This document shows positions 12,243-22,798 of a stretch of 64,000 nucleotides of DNA, piece by piece. The notes below the pieces were generated by a model, which saw nothing but the letters and a program-made list of their open reading frames with translations, was not told where the DNA came from and made no database searches. A program made the position numbers and the translations under genes. The stretch comes from Hypoxylon rubiginosum (taxonomy: Eukaryota > Ascomycota > Sordariomycetes > Xylariales > Hypoxylaceae). Location: NCBI GenBank assembly GCA_902806565.1, contig CADCXA010000030.1:124001-188000 (forward strand), read 5' to 3'. Numbering within the stretch: position 1 is the stretch's first letter; each line of letters opens with the position of its first letter.

Positions 12243-13566
12243 ATGCTTCGACAACTGGTGCGCCGAAGCGGCAGAGCTCTCCAGGGATCTGCCGCCCGCC
12301 CTTCATCCTATTCGCAGCAGCATGCATTACATCCAGCTACGAGGTGGTACAGCATTCAGCCCGAGGCCGCTTCTACCTCGAAGCCCTTGGACATTGACCC
12401 CACGCGGTTATCCATCACCAAGACACAGTCACCTAAGACACCCAAGGACCCGTCGCAATTGATCTTCGGAAGGGAGTTCACAGGTTCGCGCCAATGAGTC
12501 ACTCACTCTCTTACCACTGGACACCAATTGCTAACCAGCGTCCCAATTACACGTAGATCATATGTTAACGATCGAATGGACCCAAACCGATGGCTGGCTG
12601 GCGCCCACAATCCAGCCGTACCAGAACCTCTCCCTCGACCCGGCGACGTGCGTGTTCCACTACGCCTTCGAGTGCTTCGAGGGCATGAAGGCCTACAAGG
12701 ACAGCCAGGGCGAAATCCGGCTGTTCCGCCCCGACAAGAACATGGAGCGCTTCAACAAGTCGGCCGCGCGCATTGCGCTGCCTACCTTCTCCCCCACCGC
12801 CGCCATCGAACTCATCTCTAAGTTCGCCAAGCTCGAGGAGCGCTTCATCCCCAACCAACGCGGCTACTCCCTCTACCTGCGCCCGACCCTCATCGGTACT
12901 CAGAAGACCCTCGGCGTCAGCGCTCCCGGCTCCGCCCTCATGTTCGTCATCGCCTCGCCCGTCGGCCCCTACTACCCCACCGGCTTCAAGGCCGTGTCGC
13001 TGGAGGCCACCGACTACGCCGTGCGCGCCTGGCCCGGCGGCGTCGGCGACAAGAAACTCGGCGCCAACTACGCGCCGTGCATCGTGCCGCAGATGGAGGC
13101 CGCCGCCCGCGGGTTCCAACAGAACCTGTGGCTGTTCGGGCCCGAGGAGTACGTGACCGAGGTCGGCACCATGAACCTGTTCCTGGCCATCAAGAACAAG
13201 GAGACGGGCCAGAAGGAGCTCATCACCGCGCCGCTGGACGGCACCATCCTCGAGGGCGTCACGAGAGATTCCATCCTGAGCCTCGCGCGGGAGAAGCTGG
13301 CACCGGAGGGATGGCTCATCTCGGAGCGCAAGATCACCATGAAGCAGCTGCACGAAGCTTCGTTAGACGGCCGACTGATGGAGGTCTTCGGCGCGGGTAC
13401 GGCTGCCATTGTTAGCCCTGTCCGAAAGATCAGCTGGAGAGATACCATGGTGGACTGCGGGCTGTCAGAGAATGAGGAATCGGGCGAGATCGCGCTCCGG
13501 ATGAAGGACTGGATAGAGGCGAGACAATACGGCGACGAAGAGCACGAATGGAGTCACGTTTGCTAA
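12243..13566 (+). CDS. BAT1: Mitochondrial branched-chain amino acid aminotransferase
   Basis: Exons 12243-12483 and 12557-13566 (73-bp intron, GCTAAC branch) encode 416 residues. The first about 45 residues are rich in Arg, Ser and Ala without acids ([13 protein letters not shown]), a mitochondrial presequence. The join restores [15 protein letters not shown], a family block. [15 protein letters not shown] block follows, then [11 protein letters not shown] with the PLP-binding Lys at about 247, and [11 protein letters not shown] near the end. The enzyme transfers amino groups between Leu/Ile/Val and 2-oxoglutarate, the last step of branched-chain amino acid synthesis and the first of degradation. 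The donor is the weak GTTCGC, but protein continuity supports it. The intron carries a perfect TGAGTCA site. Exon 2 is noticeably GC-rich with C/G third positions, as expected for a highly expressed gene. Confidence 0.95.
12495..12501. promoter_or_regulatory. TGAGTCA, consensus CPC1/Gcn4 (AP-1-like) site in an intron
   Basis: The exact 7-bp element TGAGTCA lies inside the first intron of the branched-chain aminotransferase gene (intron 12484-12556). It is the consensus for the bZIP activator of amino-acid starvation responses in fungi (CPC1/CpcA/Gcn4). The position, 250 bp inside the gene, is unusual, but the target gene fits. Confidence 0.45.
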
Positions 13567-14002
13567 ATGGAGAGAAAAAAAGGCGAGTTCGGCATTTGTC
13601 CCTTTGAATTATGGCGTAGACCTGCGGTGGTTGATCTGGCGTGTCTGGCGTACTTACCTGACCTGGTGGCCTACTACAAGATGATTGGAATCCGGAATTT
13701 GAGCACCATGTTCTTCTCCGGAAGCCTTCAAGTTCATGATTAGAAGTGACAACGTTGACATGCCGCGTATAAGAAAATGTGAATTTGCAGTGTATCAGTA
13801 ATTAGACCCCTCACCAGCTTGGAGGCGATCCGTCTATGGTGGACTTTCTAATCGAAGTTCGATCCTCTGCCGGAAGGACGAGGACCCAAGGAGAGCAAAA
13901 GAAAAGCCGGTGGTTTTCATGTACAAGTCGAGTCTCCATTCAGTTGTGCCAAGTTCCGTTTCCCGTTCGTAATAGCAACACTCTATAGCAGAAGGTTCCA
14001 TA
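13567..14002. other. Convergent intergenic region
   Basis: About 440 bp between the 3' ends of the aminotransferase and complex I subunit genes. No gene is seen. A short tRNA-like stretch near 13830-13876 was considered and rejected. Confidence 0.5.
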
Positions 14003-14583
14003 TCATTTCTTCTCGGGGTCCTCGAGGATGCCCTCGGCTTCTAATCTCCGTCGCGCCTCTTCTAGAGCCCATGTTTGTATCCTGCGGAGATGGAGGGTTA
14101 GCATGCCAATTGACGAATGAAGGAGATGAATTCCGCAGTGTTCCAAATATTGATCAACCAATTCCACCTGTCCCATCCGTCCATCAAAACACCCACTTCT
14201 CCTTTCCCCCATCCCAACCCCAATTCTCTTTTTTCATACGAAAAAAGGGACCATAAAAACCGTAGTAATAGTAGTACTCACGAGGTATCAGGCTTGAAGC
14301 CGTAGGCGATGGCGGCGAGGACGAGGCTGCCGCAGAAGCCGTAGAAGAAGGGCGTCTCCCAGCCCTCCTTCTGGTACTTCTCGCCGGGCTTGACGCCGAA
14401 CAGCCAGCCGGTCGGGGAGTCGTACTGGGGGCCGTGGGAGGCGGGCGCCCGCGGCGTCGCCGAGAAGTGTCTGACGGTGGTGGTAGTGCTAATAGTGCTG
14501 CTAGTGTTGCTGCTGGCGGACTGCGACTGCTGCTGTAGAGCGCGGGTCGCCCGCACGACGGTACTCGGTCGGACGGCGGGCAT
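14003..14583 (-). CDS. Mitochondrial complex I accessory subunit, ESSS/NDUFB11 family
   Basis: Exons 14583-14282 and 14081-14003 with a 200-bp intron encode 126 residues. The N-terminus is Arg/Ser/Thr-rich without acidic residues (mitochondrial presequence, ending near RHFSATPRAP). It is followed by the family block YDSPTGWLFG, one transmembrane segment (about FFYGFCGSLVLAAIAYGF) and the conserved C-terminus KPDTS-IQTWALEEARRRLE, which is rebuilt only across the splice. The last exon is just 79 bases, so a simple frame search misses it. Family role: a single-span supernumerary subunit in the membrane arm of NADH:ubiquinone oxidoreductase. Length fits the family. Confidence 0.88.
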
Positions 14584-15709
14584 GGCTGTTTTATGTGTTT
14601 CGGGGTCTCTGAGATTCTGGCTCCTCGTTCGGACCTTTCGTTTTGTCCTCTTCACTTCGTTTGCAATTTGGAGGTAGTTCCCCAGGTCGATTGTCGGGAT
14701 TTCTGAGGCGGGGCGATGACGGTAAATAGGTGTCCGTAGGCAATTGTGGTAGAGTGGAGATTGGGAGTTGTTTCTTGAGGTTCGATGGAGAGGTTCTAGT
14801 TCGTCTCTGTAGTCACTTGAGCGACTTAGCAGTTGCAATTATGGGGCCCTCTACTTCCCCACGTGACCGCAACCGGGAAAACTTCGTCCTCGGCCTTGGC
14901 ATTGCCGGCCTATTTATTATCGTCGCAAAGAATTTTTATTTCTTTGCTTTCAAACTTTGTAGCTGGAACCGCCCGCGAAATGTCCGTTTCCAAGACATGT
15001 TCACGCACTCCTATCATAATGACAAGTCGGGAATTTCCGAGCCGAGTCGGATATTAGCAACAAGTGTAAGTTTTATCTCAGTTTTATTCTCTTTTGGGGA
15101 TTTGTACACATACTCCTTTGTTAAATGATGAACAAACACTTCTAAGAACAGCCAACTGAATACTCATGTGGATTCAATTATCATCAAGCTCAACAGTCTG
15201 ACTCAATATCAACCCAATGACAATTTTGTGACAATTTTTAGTCGTATAGCACCGCTAACTAAACTTGTCTAGGTTGCCAGTTTCTCTCAAGTTGTCTAGG
15301 TAGATCTAATTTGAGGATGATAGCCGTACGGATGTATTTGAGATGATAAAAGCGTCTTTCGAAGACTATTAATGCGGTGTATTACATACGTGTTCATAGA
15401 TATTTTCGATTCTCCGAGAGAGGTGTATGGTAGTGGTTATGAGAATATTCTATTATAGTAACAGAGAAATCATATCTTTTAATCTCAAGTTGGAGATCGT
15501 CGTCGCTGTGTTTCGCCCATCCGGCATCACGGATTCATTTATGTATGCTACAGGGTCCATTCGCGTAGAAACTGTAGATTTCTGGGATCCTATAGATCTG
15601 CTTAGGAGCTTATAGGCCTCACTAGTTTAGATCTGATGATGATCAACAGTGTTGGAAACCACTTGAAAAAAAATATCCAGATATACTAGCTCGGCAAAAG
15701 GTAAGAGGA
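14584..15709. other. Intergenic region upstream of the complex I gene
   Basis: About 1.1 kb. The proximal part (to about 14850) is probably the promoter of the minus-strand complex I gene. A 132-codon frame at 14730-15128 contains a hydrophobic run but has no family features and overlaps that promoter; I do not call it a gene. The rest is AT-rich and empty. Confidence 0.5.
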
Positions 15710-15783
15710 TGATTTCGTCCAGGCTCGAACTGGAGACCTTCAGTGTGTTAGACTGACGTGATAACCAACTACACCACGAAACC
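15710..15783 (-). tRNA. tRNA-Val (anticodon AAC)
   Basis: The minus strand folds as a standard 74-nt cloverleaf. The acceptor stem GGTTTCG pairs with CGAAATC (one G-U), with discriminator A. The D-arm contains TAGTTGGTTA, the anticodon stem TCAGT/ACTGA encloses the loop CTAACAC (anticodon AAC), and the T-arm is TCCAG-TTCGAGC-CTGGA. There is no intron, and CCA is not encoded, as expected for a eukaryotic nuclear gene. AAC (read as IAC) is the main fungal valine tRNA. Confidence 0.95.
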
Positions 15784-15886
15784 GTACACACGAGCAATTT
15801 GGCTGTCTGTGATGTTTGGCTTACCATTTTAAGTAATATATACCAATCCTTAGCTAGCCAGCACTAGCAAGCACGAGTAACTCGAG

Positions 15887-18153
15887 TTACATCCGACCAA
15901 AAACGATCACGCCCTCGCTCCCCTCCTCGAGGAACTCCATCCGCAGCTCGTCCACGGCCCCCGTAACGCCGACCGCGAACTCCGCGCGGGCAAGCTGGCC
16001 GTTGAGCATGTTGGGCGTGTTCAGGAAGTCGATGACCACGGCCCAGAACTCGCCCGACACGTGTCGGAACTCGAACGTCATTTGCCACTCCATGTCGTCG
16101 CGGACTGCCTTTAGCTCGCCCCTCTTCTTCCCTCTCTCGCTGCCACTGTTGCTGCTGCCACCGTCTGCCAGCTCGATCGTGACGTTTCGGTACGCTGGGT
16201 GGTTGTAAGTCCCCATGTAGTCCTGGAGCGGGAGCGCGTGAGGCAGAGGCGGGTCCGCGCGATTCGGATACAGCTTTTCGACGGCCGTGTCGGCTAGCTT
16301 GAGCTGCTCATCCAGTGTTTTCTTGGACCTGTTTCTGTAGTGTTAGACTTTACATGTAGATACGCTCTAGATTAAGCGCGAAAGAAAATGAGAATATCTA
16401 GATCGAGAGAATGAGAGAGCCAACCCCCTAAACAGTCCTAAGTAAAAAGAAAACTTACGAGCCGGCCCAGTCGAACCGCTCCTCCTCGGCCACGCCCATC
16501 CTGTCGTTGATGAGCTTCCACGCCAGCTCCATGCCCGCCATGTTGCTCGTCACCGCCGTATTGGCCAATGTCACGACGCCGTACTTCAGGTCCGGGAAGA
16601 AGTACACCTCGGCCCCGTACGCCTCCATGCCGCCGCCGTGCGTGAACACCCTGTGCCCCCTGTACGTGCCGAGCAGCCAGCCGAGGGCGTACGCCAGGGG
16701 GGCGTCGTACCCCTTCCCGCTGTCGGGCGAGAGCGCTATGCGCGCGGCTTTGAGCTCGCGGTGCGCTTCCGGGGGCAGGACGGTGCACTCGTCTTCGCGG
16801 ACCAGGCAGTGGATCCAGCGCGAGTAGTCCAGCACGTTGCTCACGATGCCACCGGCGCCGCTCGCGACGTCTAGGCTCGAGAACGGCACTTCGACGAACC
16901 CTCCTTTGCCCCCTTTACTCTCAAACTCATCAGCATCTGCAGCTCCGAAAAATCCCCGGTAGTATTGCTTAGCGAAGAACCTACCTTTTTCTTCTTTTTC
17001 TTCTTCTTCTTCTTCTTCTTCTTCTTCTTCTCCTTCTTCTCCTCCTCCATATCCTTCTCCCCCTTTCCAGCCCCGGCGCCTAACCCCAAAGTAATCCCAG
17101 TAGTACCCCCTCGCCACCTCCACCCCCGGCGTCCCGAGCGCCTCCTCCACGCTCAGGAACGTGCTCTCCATCCCCAGCGGCCCCCACACGCGCTCCCGCA
17201 TCGCCGTCCCCAGCCACTGGCCCGTGAGCGTCTGCACCGCGTGCGACACGACCATGAACATGAGGTTGCAGTACCGCCACGCCACGCGCGGCTCCGTGGC
17301 CATGGGCAGGTGCCGCAGGCTCCGGACCACGTCCCGGACCGTGGACCGGTGATTACCCGGCCCGTCGGTCCGGGCGAGCGTCTTGTCGTGGCGGGGGAAC
17401 CCCGTGCGGTGGGATAGGGCGTCCTCGAGCGTCAGGTGCGCGGCCGGCCACTCGTAGCCCGCCCGCAGCGCGAAGTCGTCGCGGATGAGGTGCGAGAGGG
17501 GCGTCCGCCAGCTGAGCGGCGACGTGTCTTGCGACGAGGAGAAGTTGCCGGACGCGATCAGCAGCGAGGTAACGGCCGCGGTGAACGCCTTGGTCGTGCT
17601 GCCGGTGTAGAACAGCGTCGACGGCGTTACGGGGTTGGAAGGGAAAGTAGCGATGCCATAGCCCTAGGAGCGCTGCGTTAGTAACGATCTGTTTAGCTTA
17701 ATGATATATGATAGTAAAAAGAGTTGTTATGAGTCCCTCTTTGTAGATTCCAATGCCAGCAGATATCCTAATGCGACTATTTATGTGCCATCTAACTCCC
17801 ACCTTATCAAACGCAAATGTCTCCCCTTCACAAATTCCATCACCACCAGACGCTCAACATGAAGCAGATACACACCAACTAACCTCAGCCCACGTGCTAT
17901 CCCCGTCGACAACCGCCACCGCGATGCCGGGGACGTGCCAGCGGCGGAGCGCCTCCTCGGCAAACGTTCCGAACCCGGCATCCAGCGGACTCTTCCTTGC
18001 GCTGTTGTTGTTGCTGTCTTCCTCGCCCGGCGATAGGATGACCTTCTGCTCGCTCCGCAATGGCTGCTGCTGCTGCGCGAGGGCGGTACCCAACAGCGCG
18101 AAGGCTGCTGTCGCAGACAACGACGGCGACGATGGGCGAGGTGAGAGCCTCAT
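15887..18153 (-). CDS. Secreted beta-lactamase-like serine hydrolase
   Basis: Exons 18153-17884, 17663-16459 and 16328-15887 encode 638 residues. A signal peptide (about 1-26, hydrophobic FALLGTALA then Gln-rich) suggests secretion. The three active-site motifs of the class C beta-lactamase / penicillin-binding-protein-like family are present: S-T-T-K at 112-115, Y-C-N in WRYCNL, and HGG in FTHGGGM. Fungal members hydrolyse esters, lactones or small peptides; the substrate cannot be told here. The C-terminal about 150 residues form a separate lipocalin-like or beta-rich segment (DYMGTYNHPAYRNVTIEL). A GAA/GAG microsatellite codes for a long poly-Glu run inserted between the YxN motif and the FFGAADADE region. 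Coding GC is high. Confidence 0.88.
16982..17051 (-). repeat. Coding GAA/GAG microsatellite (poly-Glu)
   Basis: Near-perfect trinucleotide repeat (CTT/CTC on the plus strand) within the beta-lactamase-like gene, translating to an almost pure Glu run interrupted by Lys and Gly. The open antisense frame made of poly-Phe is an artefact of it. Slippage could make length vary between strains. Confidence 0.9.
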
Positions 18154-19304
18154 CGTTGGTTGACCGACCTTGGATCCCTAGGCCTTAACACGAGATAAAA
18201 TCCGTCGAGTCTATGAATGGTTTCTCGCGACTCGAGACGAGTCAGTTGGGAGTGCTTCGTTCGTGAATATTTCGGTTGAGAATGGGATGTATGCCGTATA
18301 AATGGCGAGGTCAGGCCGATCCTTGCACGTGGAACCCCCGCTTCATTTCGAGATACTGAGCCTCCAACATGCAGTACAATACAGTCAATGCCTATCGGCT
18401 TTAGATACTTCATACAATAGGGGTATGTTTAATTACAGCACGACACACATAAACATGGGATTCTGTATAATAGCCACTCAATTGATTCTCTAACGTCTAT
18501 CGGGCTTGGTGTGATCAACCATCCTGATAAACAGCCTGGAGTTTCAATTCTTTTATGACTTGCGGTAATCTAGACCTGACGAAGCTTAGGTACATAGTCG
18601 CGAAATCCCTTGATTTATTGATCGATCGATCGGTTGAGAGCCCTACGCAACTTCGCAGTTGCTGGCTGAACTTCTTTTGCTTGGGTATTTTCTCTATAAA
18701 GGGAAGCGGAATCAACTGTACATAGAGAAACGAAGTCGCCGCCATTCCTGTTCACTGCACAATCCACCCCCTTGTAGTAAATTGCCATCTTCACTTAATA
18801 AGCGAAGAATCCCTCATCCAGATACAGCAAATCCGATAGTTGACGAATATGTCCAAGCGTATTCTCTTCCGCAAAAGGGGGCCGACGAATACGCCACAAC
18901 CTCTGCCTCTTCATAAGCCGACGAATTAGCTGACTGGTTTCTGGTCGTAGAAACCGTTGACGCGACTATGACGATGGAATGGCATCGATATGTTCAGTTC
19001 GGTGGATAAGGACCTCGTTATACGAACCACCGTCCATACACCCCTTCGTTTCTCCTGGTGGCATGTTTCCATACAATTAATTTCGTTATCACGCCACCTT
19101 GATCTGCGAGTTTTTCATATCCCGGAGCTCGCCCTTTGGGAATTCGCTATCCATGAATGCGCTGTCCATGAATCGCTAGCCATGAGGATCATGACTTTAA
19201 CTCGAGTTTAAAGAATCCAAAGGGGCTGTGCGTTCCCGGTGCGCTCAAGATCCGTCAGGATACTCGAGCATTTCCTAAAACTTGCGCAAGGATGGAGTGC
19301 TACC
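18154..19304. other. Intergenic, promoter of the hydrolase and 3' flank of the next gene
   Basis: About 1.15 kb. The part next to 18153 should be the promoter of the beta-lactamase-like gene. GATCGATCGATCGG at 18620-18633 is a short simple repeat. Frames here are short and unremarkable. Confidence 0.5.
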
Positions 19305-21156
19305 CTATAGCACTTCCGAATTATCCTTTGTCGGGGGCTGGTCTTGTTTTTTCTGCTGATCAGCAGTAGCCCTTCCTAGAACGTCACCTATGCCCGAGGG
19401 GAAATTAGCTGAACGGTCCAGTGTTTCGCCGTCTGCGCGTTGCTTTTTTAGCGGACTCCCAATGGTTGACTCTCCATTAAATGCCTGGGAAAGTAGATTC
19501 GCGACAGAGTTGGGAACAGGTTGATTGCTCGACAGAGAATCAGTAGGTGTCGCTTCACCAGCGGTAAGTCCTACACTAGGTGACTTTCCAGAACCAGACG
19601 CCTCTGCAGCATCTGGATCCATAGAGTGCTGCCGCTTGAGCTATTTCGTGACCATTAGTAGCTGAAGACCGACTAAATAGGCAGATAGGAGAACTTACAC
19701 GAATACGGTCAATACCCGCCTGAAGCTCCCCGGTGACATTAGCATCCTCGGGAGCTAGATGGGTCTTGACGTCCTTATCGTCAGATTCTTCCATCTTGGC
19801 CAGAGGACTATCGTCGTCGTCATCATCACTATCTTCATCCATGAGGTTACCAGGGGCGCGGGCGCCACTACTCTTCCGACGAGCCTGTCGTTTTCTGGCC
19901 GCCTCGGCCTCCTGGTCTCTGAATGCGGAGAACCCTACAGTTCCGGTAGACTTCAGCGGACCGAGCCCTGAAAAATCGAGTTGAGTGGATCGTCGCTTGG
20001 CGTTTGGCGCTTTCTGATCGCCCTTTGCCCCAGGGAACAACCCCATCTTCGTAAGTTGACCTAGAGATATATTAGTATCCGACACCGTTGTATGATGAAA
20101 AAGGGGCTACATACGCTGACCACGGTAAAAGAAGGTGAACACCGCATAGGGCTTATCAGGGCCATCTATGCCCGTTACTGTCTGGGTACTAATGGTTTTC
20201 GGGTCGAGAGTCTTGGGCTTAGCAAAACTAGTGGTATGTTCTACGTCGGCATCGATCGCTCCATTGCTGCCACCCTTGTTTCCGCCGTCACTATCGTCGT
20301 CGTCATCATGCGCGTCAAACTGCGGCGAATATTCTCCCCTTTTGATCTCACCAGACGCAATCACCCGAAACATGGCTACCTTGATTTGTCCGGTGGCCTC
20401 GGGCGGCTCGTCGTCGTCAGACATGGAGTCGTTATCCGAGTCATCGGGACTCGCTAGCGGCGACTGGTCCTCCGCACCGTAAGTTAGGGTATCGCGAGTC
20501 TTATTGGCCTTCTCGGTGTCCATACTGCCACCGTGAGGTGTGGACCTGTGGCGACGATGACGTCTCTCAAACTTCTGTCTTCGCTTCTCAACCTTCTCCG
20601 CAGCATCGTGCCCCTTAAGATCTAGACCGTTAAGCCATGTCTCTAAGCCAACCTCACGGAAGAGGAATTCTCGCTCGGCAAGACCACCTCCTTCACTCTC
20701 AGGAACCTGAACCCAGCGGCTATTAACCCAAGTCTCTTCACCAGGCCGAAGCAAGGTGGCCACCTCTTCCTTTGCCCGGCCGTCGAAGTAGATGTATGCG
20801 GCGATGGTCTCATTCGTAGAATTGGTCATGGGAATATAGGGCGTGACGGCGTTGGCATGTTTGGAAGGGTCCGAGTTCGTCGACGGCAGAGGTCCCGTGT
20901 AGAGGGCTTTCGGGTGCGGGTTAGCTGCGGTCGGCTTCGGTGTCGTATACGGGATCGGGTGGCCGGGCGTCAGTAGAGTTATGGAGATGGCGAACTTGGC
21001 CGCCTCATGTTTCGAAGTCTCGGGGTTCAGCTGAGGCTGTGGGACAGGGATGTACGTGCTGATGCGAGAGAACCGAGATTGTTTCTGCATGCCATATTCT
21101 GGGAGCGGGGCAGAGTTGGCATGAATGCTAACGGCGATGCCCTTGAAGCAGGGCAT
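19305..21156 (-). CDS. Conserved-looking fungal protein of unknown function, acidic and nuclear-like
   Basis: Three exons, 21156-20115, 20060-19699 and 19640-19305, with introns of 54 and 58 bp, encode 579 residues. The first about 180 residues look folded (opening MPCFKGIAVSIHANSAPLPEY, then IAAYIYFDGRAKEEVATLLRPG and WVQVPES). They resemble fungal proteins whose N-terminal domain of unknown function starts with a MP..KGI.V.I motif and ends near FTFFYRG. The rest is low complexity: a basic RRQKFERRHRRHR stretch, several Asp/Ser-rich runs (DDDDDSD), a second basic patch (ARKRQARRK) and a Ser/Pro/Gln-rich tail. Alternating basic and acidic runs suggest a nuclear protein. No catalytic motif is seen and no function is offered. 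Confidence 0.8.
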
Positions 21157-22052
21157 CGTGAATACAGGTTGGGCGTAGCGTTGGGCAAGGTAAAAGTGGA
21201 AATTGAAGAGGTGAAGGTTGATTCTATTGTGTCCGAAAGAAGCACTTTTTGCATACGAACAGTACGAGTTTTGTAGAAGAAGTCTGGGTGTCGTTTGCTG
21301 CGGGCCAGAAGACAGGACTTGATTTGTGTAGAGGGTTCAGGCACGTTCTATCGCTGGTGGCAGCAGTCGTGAGTATGTGTGGTTAGTCGGCGGTGTAGAG
21401 AAAAAGAGTCAGAGTCAAGTGCTCCACAGTAAAGAATGTAGTTGGTTATTGAATGGTTTGCGAAGGGAGGTAAGCTCGGGCAGTAACAGGAAAATAACTG
21501 CAAGTTGCAATTTGCACACTTTTTGCCCTCGGCGGTGTGTGCTATGTGTGCTGTGTGCTGGAGTCCACGAGTCTAGCAGCCCACGAAGCTTAGCTGCTGC
21601 TATATGGGCAATGTGATAATCATCAACCACGAACCAGATGTTCGACAGGTATTTGCTGTCGTATCACACGTGTATAAATGCTTTCTAAGCGGCAGCAGCA
21701 GAAGCAGTAGCTGGCCAACGCTTTGTTTCTTCTGCTAGGTCCAAGCCCGAATCTCGGTCACCGTCACCGTCCGAGGTACTAAGGGGGGAGCCGAACGAGT
21801 GAAGTGTTGAGGTGCAAACCGGGGTCTAGTCCTGGAGGTACGCCGATACGCCTTTTTGGAGTCTCGGGGTTGGTGGGCAGCGGAAACGCGCCCTTTTGTA
21901 TTTTGCTGTACTTTGTATGCACAGTAACTTGAGATGTGGTGGAGGGACGGTAGGATACCTTAGGGATGTTGGTCGGGTAGCGGAATGAGAATACAATACC
22001 GTCTGCCAGTAGGTGCTTTTTGCTTTTTTGGCTTTTGCATTGGCATCGGGTG

Positions 22053-22094
22053 GCAGAAGCAGAAGCAGAGGCAGAGGCAGAGGCAGAGGCAGTT
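22053..22094. repeat. Hexanucleotide repeat GCAGAR
   Basis: Six to seven head-to-tail units of GCAGAA then GCAGAG, in noncoding sequence. The run is open in several frames and produces artificial Ala/Glu or Ser/Ala repeats in translations. Confidence 0.8.
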
Positions 22095-22414
22095 GGCAGT
22101 GGTAAAAGCAGGAGAAGCGAAATGGTTGTTGCAGCGAGAAAAGGTCCCAGGTCGAGTCCCGGTTCGGTTTCGTTGCCAGTTGCCCGTGGCGGGGGAAACC
22201 AAATTAGCGGTGATTGGCCGTCCGCGACCCTGGGACCACCCTCGTCACCTGAACACGTCAAAGCTGCTACGCTGTGCTGGTCTGATTGTTAGGGGGGTAC
22301 CTGGGTACCTGTAGCGTGGGCGCGTTTTTAGGGCTTTAATTGGTTCGAGTTTACTGATATGGCAAGTACATCTGTAATTGAGTGCCTAACGGCACTACAG
22401 TATCTGCGTTAGCA

Positions 22415-22428
22415 ATTAGGTACCTAAT
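22415..22428. repeat. 14-bp perfect palindrome ATTAGGTACCTAAT
   Basis: A perfect inverted repeat without spacer in intergenic DNA, related in sequence (AGGTACCT) to the TACCTAGGTA elements scattered through the window. Confidence 0.6.
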
Positions 22429-22798
22429 GTCGTTATTATATAGATTTAGCGGTCGCCTCAAAAGTTGACACTTGACAACCATTCTATTCCTCATCATTAG
22501 GTACCTTACATGTAGGTAGAGGCACACATACCTACCTGAGATATATTTGCTACAAAGAAACTGCACACTATTGAAAAATGTGCATTTTGCGTACAGTGCG
22601 TGATCCCAAATGCATGAGAGCTGTATTATGTATTAGCTAGCGGCATGTGCCTGATGTTTGCATGTGGGCATGTGGGCATATGGGTATACGATAATACGAT
22701 AAATGATAAATAACATAGGTACTCTCTAATTAAGGAGGTATTCTAGATAAATAAAAGGCCAATAGTCTCAATGCCTGTCAATAATCATTTGACCATCA

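Larger units (their letters stand above)
21157..22798. other. Intergenic region, promoter side of the unknown gene
   Basis: About 1.6 kb between the start of one minus-strand gene and the 3' end of seipin. It holds a hexamer repeat (22053-22094) and nested palindromes based on GGTACC, including ATTAGGTACCTAAT at 22415-22428 and GTACCTGGGTACCTG near 22296-22310. A 160-codon minus-strand frame (21779-22261) is low complexity and not called. Confidence 0.5.

Noticed and set aside
12565..13353. A 262-codon open frame antisense to the aminotransferase gene
   Set aside because: It mirrors a GC-rich coding exon with strong third-position bias, starts and ends within it, and its translation is Gly/Arg/Asp/Glu-biased with no domain.
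13830..13876. A tRNA-like stretch (TCCG ... GTTCGATCC ... CGGA)
   Set aside because: A T-loop-like GTTCGATCC and short complementary ends are present, but no D-arm or proper anticodon stem can be drawn and the length is too short.
14730..15128. A 132-codon frame with a hydrophobic segment
   Set aside because: It overlaps the likely promoter of the complex I subunit gene, has no homologous look, and the hydrophobic run comes from AT-rich DNA.
16965..17417. A plus-strand frame with a poly-Phe run
   Set aside because: It is the complement of the Glu-coding microsatellite and GC-rich coding sequence of the hydrolase.
21779..22261. A 160-codon minus-strand frame containing Ser/Ala repeats
   Set aside because: The repeats are the translated GCAGAG hexamer; there is no conserved segment or splice-supported extension.
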